A DNA stretch of 64,000 bases, taken from NCBI GenBank assembly GCA_010094045.1, contig ML986579.1, positions 870,206-934,205 of the forward strand, in the 5' to 3' direction. Each line of letters begins with the position of its first letter. Positions within the stretch are counted from its first letter, which is position 1. This DNA comes from Lojkania enalia. Its lineage: Eukaryota; Ascomycota; Dothideomycetes; Pleosporales. This document shows positions 52,835 to 63,800 of the stretch, in pieces. The position numbers and the translations under genes were made by a program. Under the pieces are notes generated by a model. The model was not told where the DNA came from. It worked only from the letters and a program-made list of their open reading frames with translations, and ran no database searches.

Positions 52835-54581
52835 TCATATTCCTTTTTGATCATCTCGAGCCCATAACTTAACCGTTCTGTCCTTGCCGCCGCTGACAAT
52901 CCAAGCAGCATCGTTGCTAACATCCGTGCTGAGAACTGGGCTTGCATGACCCTGTAGTGTCTTACACAGAGCCCAATCGTCTGCCGAGAAGATCTTGATG
53001 TTTTTATCAAACCCGCAAGATACGACAAGCGTAGAGGCTTTTTTGGGTATCAGATCCCCTTTTTCATCTTTTCGAAGTGCGACTCCGCTCGCAGGTCCGT
53101 CAGTGCCTCTATACCAACGCAAGTCGGTAACACCCCCCGAATTAGCACCGATGGAACTTGTTTCCCGCATCGCGCGGAGGTCCCAGCATTTCATGAAACT
53201 GTCGCTAGATCCTGAAAGTAGCCGGTAGCCATCCATACTCCAGTCTAGGCCGTGAATCGGTTTAATGTGGCTCTCCATCATGTAGATGACACGTCCGGTT
53301 CGTACGTCCCAGACTCTACCTATGCTGTCCAAGCCGGCGCTCGCGATCAGCGAGCCATCACTGTTGAAGGCAACAGTATAAACCTCTTTCGAGTGACCCT
53401 CCTGAATCAAAACATCTTGGGCAGTTTCAACATCCCAGAGGCGCCAGGTGGTATCTTCGGAGGCTGACGCTAAATATCGCCCAGATGGATGGAATACTAG
53501 CCTACAAACGCGCTCGCTGTGACCTGCTAATGTCTTCAATGGCTTGTCGTCCTCCAGAGACCACAGCTGAATATTTCCTCCACCTCCACCAGATGCAAGA
53601 TTTAGGGATGAAGGTGAGACCGTACTACCCGGAAGTGTGGCACCTGGTAGCCAGTCGATGCCGGTCGTACGGTCTGTGTGACCGCCGCGATATGCTTTTT
53701 TCACCTCCATTTTTGGAACGTCCAGTAGCCGGACTTGGCCAGCCCAATTTCCAGACGCTATCAATTCTCCGCTGGGCGAAAATCGAACGATCCCAACAGG
53801 TCTGTCTGCTGTCTGAGAACCGTACAGCTCGAATCCTTGTAGATGTTCTTTGATTTTACTGCGGAATTCGATATGCGTCTTTAGCCCGATGGTTGCCTCA
53901 GATTTTTGGAATGCAACGCGTTGCTTTGCTCGTAGGAGCGAGAACCTGGCGATATCCCTTCGAGCATCTAATAAGGCTTGGTCGCCAGGGGTATAGAACT
54001 CCTCTTCTTGCTCTTCTCCTGGTGCTTCTCCTGATTCTGCCATTTGGACATCGCCATCCTCTCCTGCGGCTTCAGCTTGAAGCGCAAGAAGCTCACGCAA
54101 CCGGTCGCGTCTATCCGAAGGCCCTTCACCGAACAGCGTGATGGGTTCGCCTATTAACCGGAGCCGTGCTCTGACATCGCGGTCTGCCGTAGGGACAATC
54201 AGTTGCGCCGCTCGCCGTTTACGTTCGAACTGTGAGAGAAGCTCTGAAGCTTTCTCGTTTGCCATCCCAGGGGCGGCTGGGTTCATGACATGTTCGTAGT
54301 CAATTGCTAGAATACCGTCAGTTGGCACAAACGTTGTCCAAGAAGATAGCAGGTAATACTCACGCACACTAGCCAAATCAATACCTCCCATTACCTCATC
54401 CTTTAAAGCAATTTTGTCAGTCTCAATTGTTGCTCCAAACGTGATATGTCTGTTTCTTGGGGTTTGCTGTCTGTAAACCAAACTTCACAGCCTAGAGGGC
54501 TATGGGTAAAGAACCAGCGTTACCCACCTCGTTGCCATCACCCTCCTCTACATACGCCTGCCGCGCCGGGTGCATGCTCAT
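52835..54581 (-). CDS. PRP4: U4/U6 snRNP protein Prp4
   Basis: Prp4 (PRPF4) binds Prp3 on U4/U6 snRNA and is part of the U4/U6.U5 tri-snRNP. Three exons, 54581-54528, 54466-54364 and 54306-52835, give 542 residues. The first exon supplies [18 protein letters not shown], the usual fungal start. The PRP4/SFM-type region is at about 70-125 ([37 protein letters not shown]). Seven WD40 repeats fill about 220-542, with clear GH...WD units ([60 protein letters not shown]). The second intron is 57 nt (donor GTGAGT, branch CTGAC, acceptor CTAG) and contains no stop in frame, so unspliced RNA would encode 19 extra residues. The intron call is from splice signals and length, not from a broken frame. Confidence 0.93.
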
Positions 54582-55104
54582 CGTAGGCAATCTCCGCTCG
54601 TGCACCCGTGGATGGGTGAAAAAAGCAGAACAGTGTTCTGGGGTTGCAGAAGGTTCACGCACTCGGAGCCCCAAGCCTTAGCGCTGCCGAGCTTCTGCCG
54701 ACAAGGCTGAGGACCGTGCGCTCTTCCCCTGCTTACATAACTTGAAACGTTGCCGCAGCCGCATTGCTTGCATCGAATATTCCCAGTGTTCTGGTGCAGC
54801 CCGGAAGCGTGGAACTCTCTCTTGTTTGCCTCCCAGGTACCCAACTGGCAAATGCGTCTTCGTGGTTAGTCTGGGGGCGAGCGTGCCCGGAGACTTACAT
54901 AGCATTTCCATCCAAACTAGCTACTAGATCGGCATGACGCCAAAGCGCCGTGAATCCTATTCCCGGCCCGAAAGTCTCTGCAGTTTCATTCAGCTTCTCT
55001 TACAGGTAATTCAACGTCACCATGTCCATCATCCGCTTTTGCGCTCCCCGCCCGCTGTGCTCTCGCTGACCCTTCAATCCGCTCTTTAGGCTTGGGCTGC
55101 GGCC
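54582..55104. promoter_or_regulatory. Divergent upstream region of PRP4 and PTC7
   Basis: 523 bases between two head-to-head ATGs, without a supported gene. The PTC7 side is pyrimidine-rich near 55040-55090. Confidence 0.45.
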
Positions 55105-56391
55105 ATGTCCTACGCTATTCGGCTTACCTCTCCCACGGTGTCGCATCCATCCACGTCCTCTCGTCTTTTATTCCTCTGTCTCTCTACATCCTCGTTATTA
55201 GCGCATGCGGCCTCCACCAGAACCAGCAACTCGCACCCTCAAAGACCACTCCTCGCTTTGCCGACATGTCCAGTGGTTCCAGATAGCTGTCCAGCACCAC
55301 TAGGGCTCCGTTCCTTCCACTCATCGCCGTACAATCGGCGCAATGACCCCCGGTTCTCATATCATGTCGCGGCATCCTACTCGGCAAAGGGCCACAAGTT
55401 CAATGCAGAGAGGAACCTTTTCACAAGAGATGCCTATGATCCGCATCGCACCCCATTCAGGGAATTGAAGGAGTGCAAACGCTCCAAGGATAGGAGGAAG
55501 CGGCCAAGGAGCGGACAGGACGCGTTTTTCTGGAGCCAGGTTGGCACCACACATACAACAGCATTTGGTGTGGCTGACGGTGTCGGCGGTTGGGTGGAAT
55601 CTGGTGTCGATCCCGCTGACTTTTCTCACGGACTGTGTGAATACATGGCATGCGCCGCACGCTCATGGACGCATCATGGCAAAATGGGGTCGTTACATCC
55701 GAGAGATCTACTTCAAGTCGCGTATGACGAAGTCACAACGGACCAGAGCATTGTTGGAGGCGGCAGCACAGCATGTCTAGCTGTCGCAGAGCCAGACGGG
55801 AACCTCGAGGTAGCCAATCTGGGCGATTCTGGCTTCATGCATTTGGGATTGAATGCTGTACGACACTTTACCCAACCGCAGACCCACGCGTTCAACACAC
55901 CATATCAACTCTCTAAAACTCCCGAACGCATGCTGGTCCAAATGGCAGTATTTGGAGGAACAAGTGCGCTTTCTGACCTTCCCAAGGAATCGAATGTAAC
56001 ACATCACCGAGTACGCCACGGGGACGTCTTGGTCTTCGCCACCGACGGAGTTTGGGACAATCTGAGCCCACAGGATGCGCTCAGCATTGTAAGCCGATGC
56101 ATGGTTGATATGGGGGCTTGGGTGGAGAAAGATGGTGCGACTGATGTTAGTCGGGAGCTTCATCAGCTAGCACAAGCCGCATCGGATGGCAAGGCGGACG
56201 CGTCATCTCTCCAAGCGAAACTTGCCATCGCAATCGCGAAGGAAGCTAAAGAGACCAGTCTCAATAGCCGAAGAGACGGGCCTTTTGCAAAAGAAGTCCA
56301 AAAACATTATCCGGGAGAGAATTGGCATGGCGGCAAACCAGATGATATCGCTGTTCTTGTGGCCGTCGTCGTCGAAAATATCGCTCCGTAA
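55105..56391 (+). CDS. PTC7: Mitochondrial PP2C-type protein phosphatase, Ptc7-like
   Basis: Metal-dependent Ser/Thr phosphatase. Yeast Ptc7 acts in mitochondria and activates coenzyme Q synthesis by dephosphorylating Coq7. The single exon gives 428 residues. The N-terminus is basic and Ser/Thr-rich with a hydrophobic stretch (LLFLCLSTSSLLAHAAS, about 21-37), in keeping with import and possibly a membrane anchor. PPM motifs are in order: DAFFWSQVG, FGVADGVGGW with a metal Asp at about 153-162, GGGSTACLAV, ANLGDSGFMH, VLVFATDGVWDNLSP and KPDDIAVLVA. The substitution pattern (FGVADGVGGW, ATDGVWDNL) is that of the Ptc7/Azr1 branch rather than classical PP2C. No intron is needed. Divergent to PRP4. 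Confidence 0.92.
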   Translation: MSYAIRLTSPTVSHPSTSSRLLFLCLSTSSLLAHAASTRTSNSHPQRPLLALPTCPVVPDSCPAPLGLRSFHSSPYNRRNDPRFSYHVAASYSAKGHKFNAERNLFTRDAYDPHRTPFRELKECKRSKDRRKRPRSGQDAFFWSQVGTTHTTAFGVADGVGGWVESGVDPADFSHGLCEYMACAARSWTHHGKMGSLHPRDLLQVAYDEVTTDQSIVGGGSTACLAVAEPDGNLEVANLGDSGFMHLGLNAVRHFTQPQTHAFNTPYQLSKTPERMLVQMAVFGGTSALSDLPKESNVTHHRVRHGDVLVFATDGVWDNLSPQDALSIVSRCMVDMGAWVEKDGATDVSRELHQLAQAASDGKADASSLQAKLAIAIAKEAKETSLNSRRDGPFAKEVQKHYPGENWHGGKPDDIAVLVAVVVENIAP

Positions 56392-57852
56392 AATCGCTCG
56401 TTTGTCCTACCTTTGTACTTATATTTTATGCATTGCATTGCTTGGCGTTGGAGGTACAGGATGCGCCTTAGACATTTCGGATAACCTACAAGATGGTCCT
56501 AAAAGTTATGTGCTGTATTTTCGCCGGTTAGATGCATGTAGCTGCATCTGCTGTTCCAGAGATAGCATTGTATAGTTGCATTTGAAACGCCGTAGTTGTT
56601 TACCAATGCCATGTATATTGCCACCCTTGGGTAGACATGACTGACTCCAATTTGGAAATTTGACCCAAGTGATGCTACACTGTACGTCGCGTCAAGTGGC
56701 GAGTCATCTATCAATATTATAGACCATTAAAGGCAATAGCAGAACAGTTCCTCGCACAGTCACTTACCCACGGCAGGTGATGCAGGACGACTCGGCATCA
56801 GCATTACTAAATGAAACAGACCATGGCTACCCGCCTCTCATCATACCGTTATGATGGGACTCAATTCGGGAATGCTGCTGGTCTGTTCATTTGACCTCAC
56901 TAATATCCCTCAGCTAGCAAACACCGCAAGATACTTCTCTTAATAATATCAACAGGGCAGTCGTAAAAACCGGCTCCCTAAAGCGGCTTCTGACTCACTA
57001 TATACCCATATTACTCGCATCTAAATCTGACATTCTCCTTTGAAAACTGTATAACAATTCTGATTGCGCGGTCCGCGTGATAATAGGCATATGTCCATTA
57101 ACATTTAAGTTAGGCGTCTAGGATATGACTCTCCAAATCTAAATCAAAGCACTACTAGTACTAGGGCTCGTTTTCTAAAGGGGCCTATTTGGGCAGATAC
57201 CATCGTGCTACACATTCGATCCGGGAGCTCACATAGCGAATCCCATGCAGATGCTAGATTTTCCACCTGCTGCTGTAGCTGCCCTCATGTCCTTGTATCT
57301 AAACTTCCATGTTGATAGACAGCTACGCGAATCGCCGTTCGAATATTTCCCAGGAAAATTAAACTTGATCCATAACTCTTTGCCTAACTTTAGTGCTACC
57401 TATATTAATCAATATGATGACCCATTTCAATTTGCCACCATTCTGTGGGCTCTAGGTTGCTACCCTAGTGGGTATAGATTTGATACCAGCTGACCAATAC
57501 AACTAATATGCTAAGGACTCCTGGCTATGTAGATTGGACGACTATGCTCTATGTTCCTATAGTAGTTATAGTATCCTTGTACTACGAAGAAGCCTTCAAT
57601 TGAATCCCACGTGGGAGAGGGTATTAGAGATTCCGATGATAAACCAAAGGGCGCATACACTCACTCCCGAAACGCAAATTGTCAAGCCATGAAACTTGTT
57701 CTGAACATCACGTATTAAAATGATCCTATAAGTACACATTGAGCAAACGTCAGCCCTTCCGCATCGAATATGTACCCTTCTCCGACAAAAGCCTAATGCC
57801 ACTTTTCATACATATACACCCTGTCCAATTACCCGCACATCTATCTCCATTC
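56392..57852. other. 1.5-kb intergenic region before the BRR2 3' end
   Basis: The left 350 bases are the PTC7 3' flank. From about 56700 the sequence is AT-rich, and an 82-codon plus-strand frame at 57245-57493 reads like protein (LPNFSATYINQYDDPFQF) but matches nothing I know. It may be a relic. No RNA gene is seen. Confidence 0.4.
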
Positions 57853-60800
57853 CTACTCCTCATCTTCCCCCTCGTCCTCTTCGTCTTCATCCATACCCTC
57901 GGCGGCCTCAACCTCAAAAGTCGGCGCCTGATCGACACCTAAGTAACTATCACTAATTAAGAACAGCGTCAACTCATGTTTACCCGGCTCTGGCACCGTA
58001 AACGGAACTTTGGTCTTTAACTCCCTACCTACAGTGATCTTCTTGATACCTAACAAGCCTCTCGTACGCTGATCTCCGATAACAAGCCAAAAGTTTTCCG
58101 TCTTGTCGCCAGGGTAAAATGGCGCATGGACTTCCGTCTTCGGCTCATCGTCTTCTTCTAGTTCACGGGTGATGACGACATTGACCTGAGATGGAGCATT
58201 TGCGGTCATGTCTTCTGGATCGACGACTTCAAAGTTCATTTCAACGTTCGGATAATAGTCATTAGTAAAGGTCGCCGCGTCATTCAGCTGTTTGTTGTCT
58301 AGACCAAGAGCTTTCATGAGCTTGCCATAATCCTTGTTCTCTTCGGGGTCCATCGCCTCCATAAACTCGTAAATATCGTTGATGCCGAATTTATTTGCCA
58401 CTTTGATGGTGTCGTTCTCGAAGTGTGGGATTTGCTTAAGCGGGGAGTCTTTCTGCCACATCGCTTGCACGACCATCTGGGAAATCTCCATGGCGTTCAT
58501 GGCATTTAGATGGCCCTCGGAAGAGAGAACATCGACACTAGCGCTGAGAATATTGAGAACCTTCTTTACGACTACTTCCTGATCTTTGGCTAAATCAATT
58601 GGTAGTTGCATGCGTGAAAAGTGTGCTTGCAAGAGTACAAAAGCTTTGAAATGCGGCGTTTCAAAGTTAGGCTCTGCCATCTTGTAGGGCACACGATCAT
58701 AGATGCGGCTGAGTATGTGCTCTTCGTGGCGCCGAATCTGCACATTCTCAAACTCGGTAGCTGCGGTAACAATCTCCAGAATGCCCTTGATGCCACTTTT
58801 CTCATTGAGCGACAACATCAGCGTTTGCATCGTGATAAAGGAGATATTGTAATAAGCTGCGATCATGCACGGGTTGAGAGGCGTGATTGTGTCTTCTTCC
58901 TCATCATGTTCGATGAGGTTGGCGTCAGTAAGCTCCTTCAGTGTCTGTTCCACCAAATCAGAGAGATGTGCACTAAGGCTTTCGTGTGACGTGCTATGAA
59001 GGTTGTAGTAGCTCGGGTTGGCGAGGAGGCGTCGATAGAAGTAGGTATATGTCGACCAGTCAACAGCTTCCTGTGTAGATTCAATGGTCTTGGCACTGAT
59101 CTCTGCGACGAAGGCGTCGTGTAGGAATGTAGGAAGGGAACTTTCGACAGGAAGGGCCTCTCTCAAAAACTTCTTGTAGTACTCTCGCTTTACCGCTGTG
59201 ACCATGAGAACGCCTTTGGCGTCCTTGTCCCTTCCGACTCTGCCTGCTTTACCAAACATTTGAAGGACTTCGCTTATCGGGTAATCAATATAGCGATGCT
59301 CTCGTCCTTCGAAGAATTGGGTATTCATAACGACTACTAGGTGGGCGTTGGTATCGACCTCCCAGCAGGAATCCCGAGAAACAATCATAACTTGTATTGC
59401 ACCTTCCCTAAATAGATGACGGACAGCCTTCTTATCAAATGGACTAAGGGCTTCGTGGAAGTAACCAATGCCATGAGAAAGCGACTCTGCTAGAGCCTTC
59501 TCATTGACTTTTGATAGAATTGGTTCGATATCCTCAAGTGGTGCATAGAGGAAACGATCGTCGTCATTCTCAGCAACACAAGCAGCATATAGATCCAACG
59601 CGGATGCACGCGCCTGCTTTCTGCTTGGGACGAAAACCATGGCGGGCTTGTCCGGAGACAGTTGCGTGATAGCTTGGTATGTTGGCTTTGCCATTGCTAG
59701 CATTAACGATGGGAAGTGAGGGATAGTGAACGATTGAATTCGAAGATCCAGAGGGACAGAGCGGATGGCAGGACTGAAATTAAAGATAGTGTGCTTGTTA
59801 GCGCCTATCCATTCACCAATGTCCCGCGCATTGGCTAGAGACACACTCAAGCCAACAGTTCGCATACCCGATTCGATCTGTGCCGCCATAGCAAGCATTC
59901 GCGACATGACGGTCTCGTACACATGTCCGTTGAACCCTCCTAGCATGTGCAGGTCGTCGGCAATCAATAGAGCCACCGTCTGCACATTCTTGCGTCGTTG
60001 CCATTGGCGGGACAAGACATCCCACTGTGTTGGTGTAGCCAATATAAGATCACCTCTATCGAGTAACCGAAGATCCGCGGTTGTTTCGCCAGTCAATTTA
60101 ACAATGTCCTTGCCTCCATCAAGCCCTGACAACCGTGACTTCCAATTCTGGCACTGATTATCTACAATCTCTTGGAAAGGTGCTAGATAGACGATTCGGC
60201 CTTCTCGATTGTTAGACCAGTGGCGTAAGAGGGCAAATTCCGCGCAGAACGTTTTGCCAATACCTGGCGAGGCGCCCACAAAAACGTTATCGTCAGACCC
60301 ATAGAGTGAGTTGAAAACTTGTGTTTGTACTTTGTTGAATCGGCCAATATCTTCGTATAAGCCTTGAAATTCCTTTTTCTTCAACGCCGAGATGGGTAGC
60401 GGCTGTAGGTCCAAGATGGGTGTATGTGGAGGAAATTTGGCCGGGAGAATAAGCTTCTGAAAGGACACAGCAAGCCTTGTTTCCGCATTCATCCACCGGT
60501 CGGAGATGACGCTGATGAAATAGTTCGGTGGCATGGGCTCAGTTATTGGAACAGTGAGCTCAACTAGATGCTCATTGATCTCAGCGGTTGCGTAATCCTT
60601 TCGGAGAATGAATTGATCATGGAAGAGAACCTCTTCTCCATCACAGTCCTCCACGAGAATCCAAAATGCTTCAGCAGCACCGTGAAGCTGATCATCCCAT
60701 TCGAAATTAGGCCTAATTGTAAGTTCGATACGAAGCATTGACCTCGTAACTGGCTGTGGGGTGGCCTCTAGTTCAAGTCGAGGAAACTTTTGCACGAGTT

Positions 60801-63800
60801 GACAGACTAATTTACCAGACTTTGGCATTCCTAAAAGCTCCGACATGTTAGGAGGATCAAGGTCGAAGTAGTTTGACCATGGTACGTCGATACGCTCGGC
60901 TTTGGAGACTACATCCTTAGGGCAATTGGGAAATTGCCGGAGTGGTGTCATTGTTGGCCACATGCGCTTTTCAGCCATTTTGCACAGGTCTAGAGCGGTT
61001 TTAGCGACTTGAGCCCAGCCCTTCTTCAGGCAGATCTCAAATATAGCACGCAAAATACGACCTGCTGACTGGGTGACGTAAACAAGGTCGGCCATGAGGG
61101 CGAGGCCTTCTAGTTTAAGTCGGGAAATGTAAGCCTGCAGAAGCACGTTGATTTTTGCCTGAGGCTCTTCAACCCCCTCTTTGACCGGGATGGGTACGCG
61201 ACCAAGAAGTTTCATAAGCTCAAGTTTTTCATCCTGTCGTACGGGGATATACTTGAATTCTTCACTCAAGGCAAAGATTCGGAAGAGCTCGATCTCGCTG
61301 ATCGAGGGCTGAATGTGCTGGTTGTATGTGGCCATCGAATTGTGGGAGATGTAGTAATGGGACGCAATGCGTCCCAACTCAGTCGGTTGTAGGACACCAG
61401 ACTTCCTGTCATATTTAATTAGGTTGCATTTCTCGAGTATATGTGCAGCGGCATGAATTAAGTCCACACGCCTCTGTTCTAGAGCCTCATCATCTGCGTA
61501 ATCGGCACCAACGCTATAAAGGCCGGGCGAGCGAAGCATTCGAACGAAAAGGTAGGTGTAGCCAAGCCAGTCAACACCTTCGTCGCGGGTGCGTACGCTA
61601 CCTAGAACTATTTCTGCGTTAAGATTGTCGGCAAGCTTGCTCATGAACTGTGACTCGATGGGTAGCTGCTGATTCAAGAGCGATAGATAGTACTGAATTT
61701 CGGCCTGGGTCGTGATAATGATGCCTTCGCCATACGTGTCGTATTGAGGTCGCCCGGCTCGACCGAGCATTTGGAGAACATCTTGTGGACTCAACTCAAC
61801 CCAGCTTCCTTTCTCGGGTGAGTACACCTGTGTGCCCTTGATTATGACGGTATGGGCTGGAAGGTTGACACCCCAAGCAAGGGTTGCTGTACAAACCAAC
61901 ACTTGGATCATACCGTCACTGAAAAGATCTTCTACGGTAGATCGATCCCCTCTCGACATTCCTGCATGGTGAATCCCAAATCCATAAGGTAACAACTCTT
62001 TCAAGTCGGCATTTTGAACACCCTCTGACTCTTCTCTCACAATTTCTCGACTCGCTGCATCTGAGCGCAAGATCTGGCCAATTGTTTCCAATTCCAAGGC
62101 TTTGTCTTTGATGTATTTCGCAGTCTTCGCGGTCTCTTTACGAGAATGCACAAAGATGAGCATCTGGTTGCGATTCTGACCGACCTGCTCTAGAACCTTG
62201 GTATAACATACGTCGTTCATGGTCTTTAGCTGTTTAATGGCTTTCTTGTCTGTTACCCCGATGAATTCCTGTTTCAACGGGCAAGGCCGGAAAGTTGCAT
62301 CGAAGTGGAAGAGACCATTTTCGGGATCAACACGGAGGAAGCTTGCCACATCGCGGTAGTTCGGTAGTGTAGCACTAAGGCCGACAAGTCGAACAGGATC
62401 GCCAGTCTGCTCGGTGCGCCGAATAGTCCTACTAACGATGCTTTCAATAACAGGACCTCGGTCATCGTGAAGAAGATGGATTTCGTCTATACATATCAAG
62501 CGGACTAGGTTTATATAGCTAGTGTCTGTTGCTTTTCTTGTAATGACGTCGTATTTCTCTGGAGTTGTGACAATAATTTGAGTCTCAGCAATTTGCTGCT
62601 TTGTGAGCTGACGATCGCCAGTCAGTTCGGAGACTCGTATGCCGTAGGGCTCCAGGCGCTTGCCAAAATTGCCAACTTGTTCTGCAACCAAGGCTTTAAG
62701 AGGAGCAATGTAGATTATTTTAAAGTCGTCCAACGCAATTTGACCAGTCTCAGGATCTCGATGCTTCCCTATCTCGCGCAGCATTGCTAGCATTGCCACA
62801 TTCGTCTTACCGGAGCCAGTTGGGGCGCAGATAAGCATGTTTCCATCGTCACTAAAAGCTTTGGGGTAACACTTTGTCTGGATGCGGTTGAGTTCTTTTG
62901 ACGTACCAAAGCCGACCCTTGCCCACTCTGGCAATTGAGATGTGGGCATATTCTTTGGCTCATTTGGATCCCGTTTCGCTTTTGGCGCTGGTACGTGTAT
63001 CTCCTCGTAACCTTTGAACTGACGTCGGGTGGAGCCCTGAGGAAGTTTAACGTTAGGATTTGTCATGAGATGGTTACCCTGATCAAAGACCAGGTTCTCC
63101 AGGTTGATCAGTCGACTTGACGGTTGGAGTCCACCAATTAAACCTTCTTGCTTAGGAGCATCGGCCATGTCTGTATCCTCTGAAGCTTTTGGAATCTCAA
63201 TACCCTTTAAATCGAACCTCATCTTCTTTGCGGTAGTGGATTCTGCGGGTTTAGTACCAGTCTCTCGGGCTAGTAGTTCATTCAATACGCGTTGATGTCC
63301 TGCGGCCCTCATTTCCCGTTCAATGGCAGCTCGCTCATCATTATCCTCTGCTGCTCGCCTCCATCTCGTAACCCACACAATCTTGTCCCTGTTGACCACC
63401 AACTTGGCAACAAGCTCATGATGTTCATAGTCGAATAGCTCCATAAGGTCGTTTTCGATCTCACGTAGCGGTTTCTCCTCCTCATCTTCAGATATGCCGG
63501 ACAGAATATTTAATGCCTCTTGAGTTTTTTCCTGTTGGGCATGGGCATCCTCGTAAATCTGGCCAATTTGCCTTTGCAGCCAATAGGCATCGATCTCGTG
63601 TGCCGGTATAATTTGATCATCTTCTCTATGATCCAACGCCGCCGCGGTATCTCCTTGTATAATCAACTCCTCTGTATCGAGGATACCGTCTTCGGCTCCG
63701 CCGGCCTGATTATCTGCGCTAACGCGATCCTCTGCTGCGGGCGATGCCTCATCTTCATCTGTGCTGTCTTCGTCTCGAACCTCGAATGTTTGACCAGCAT

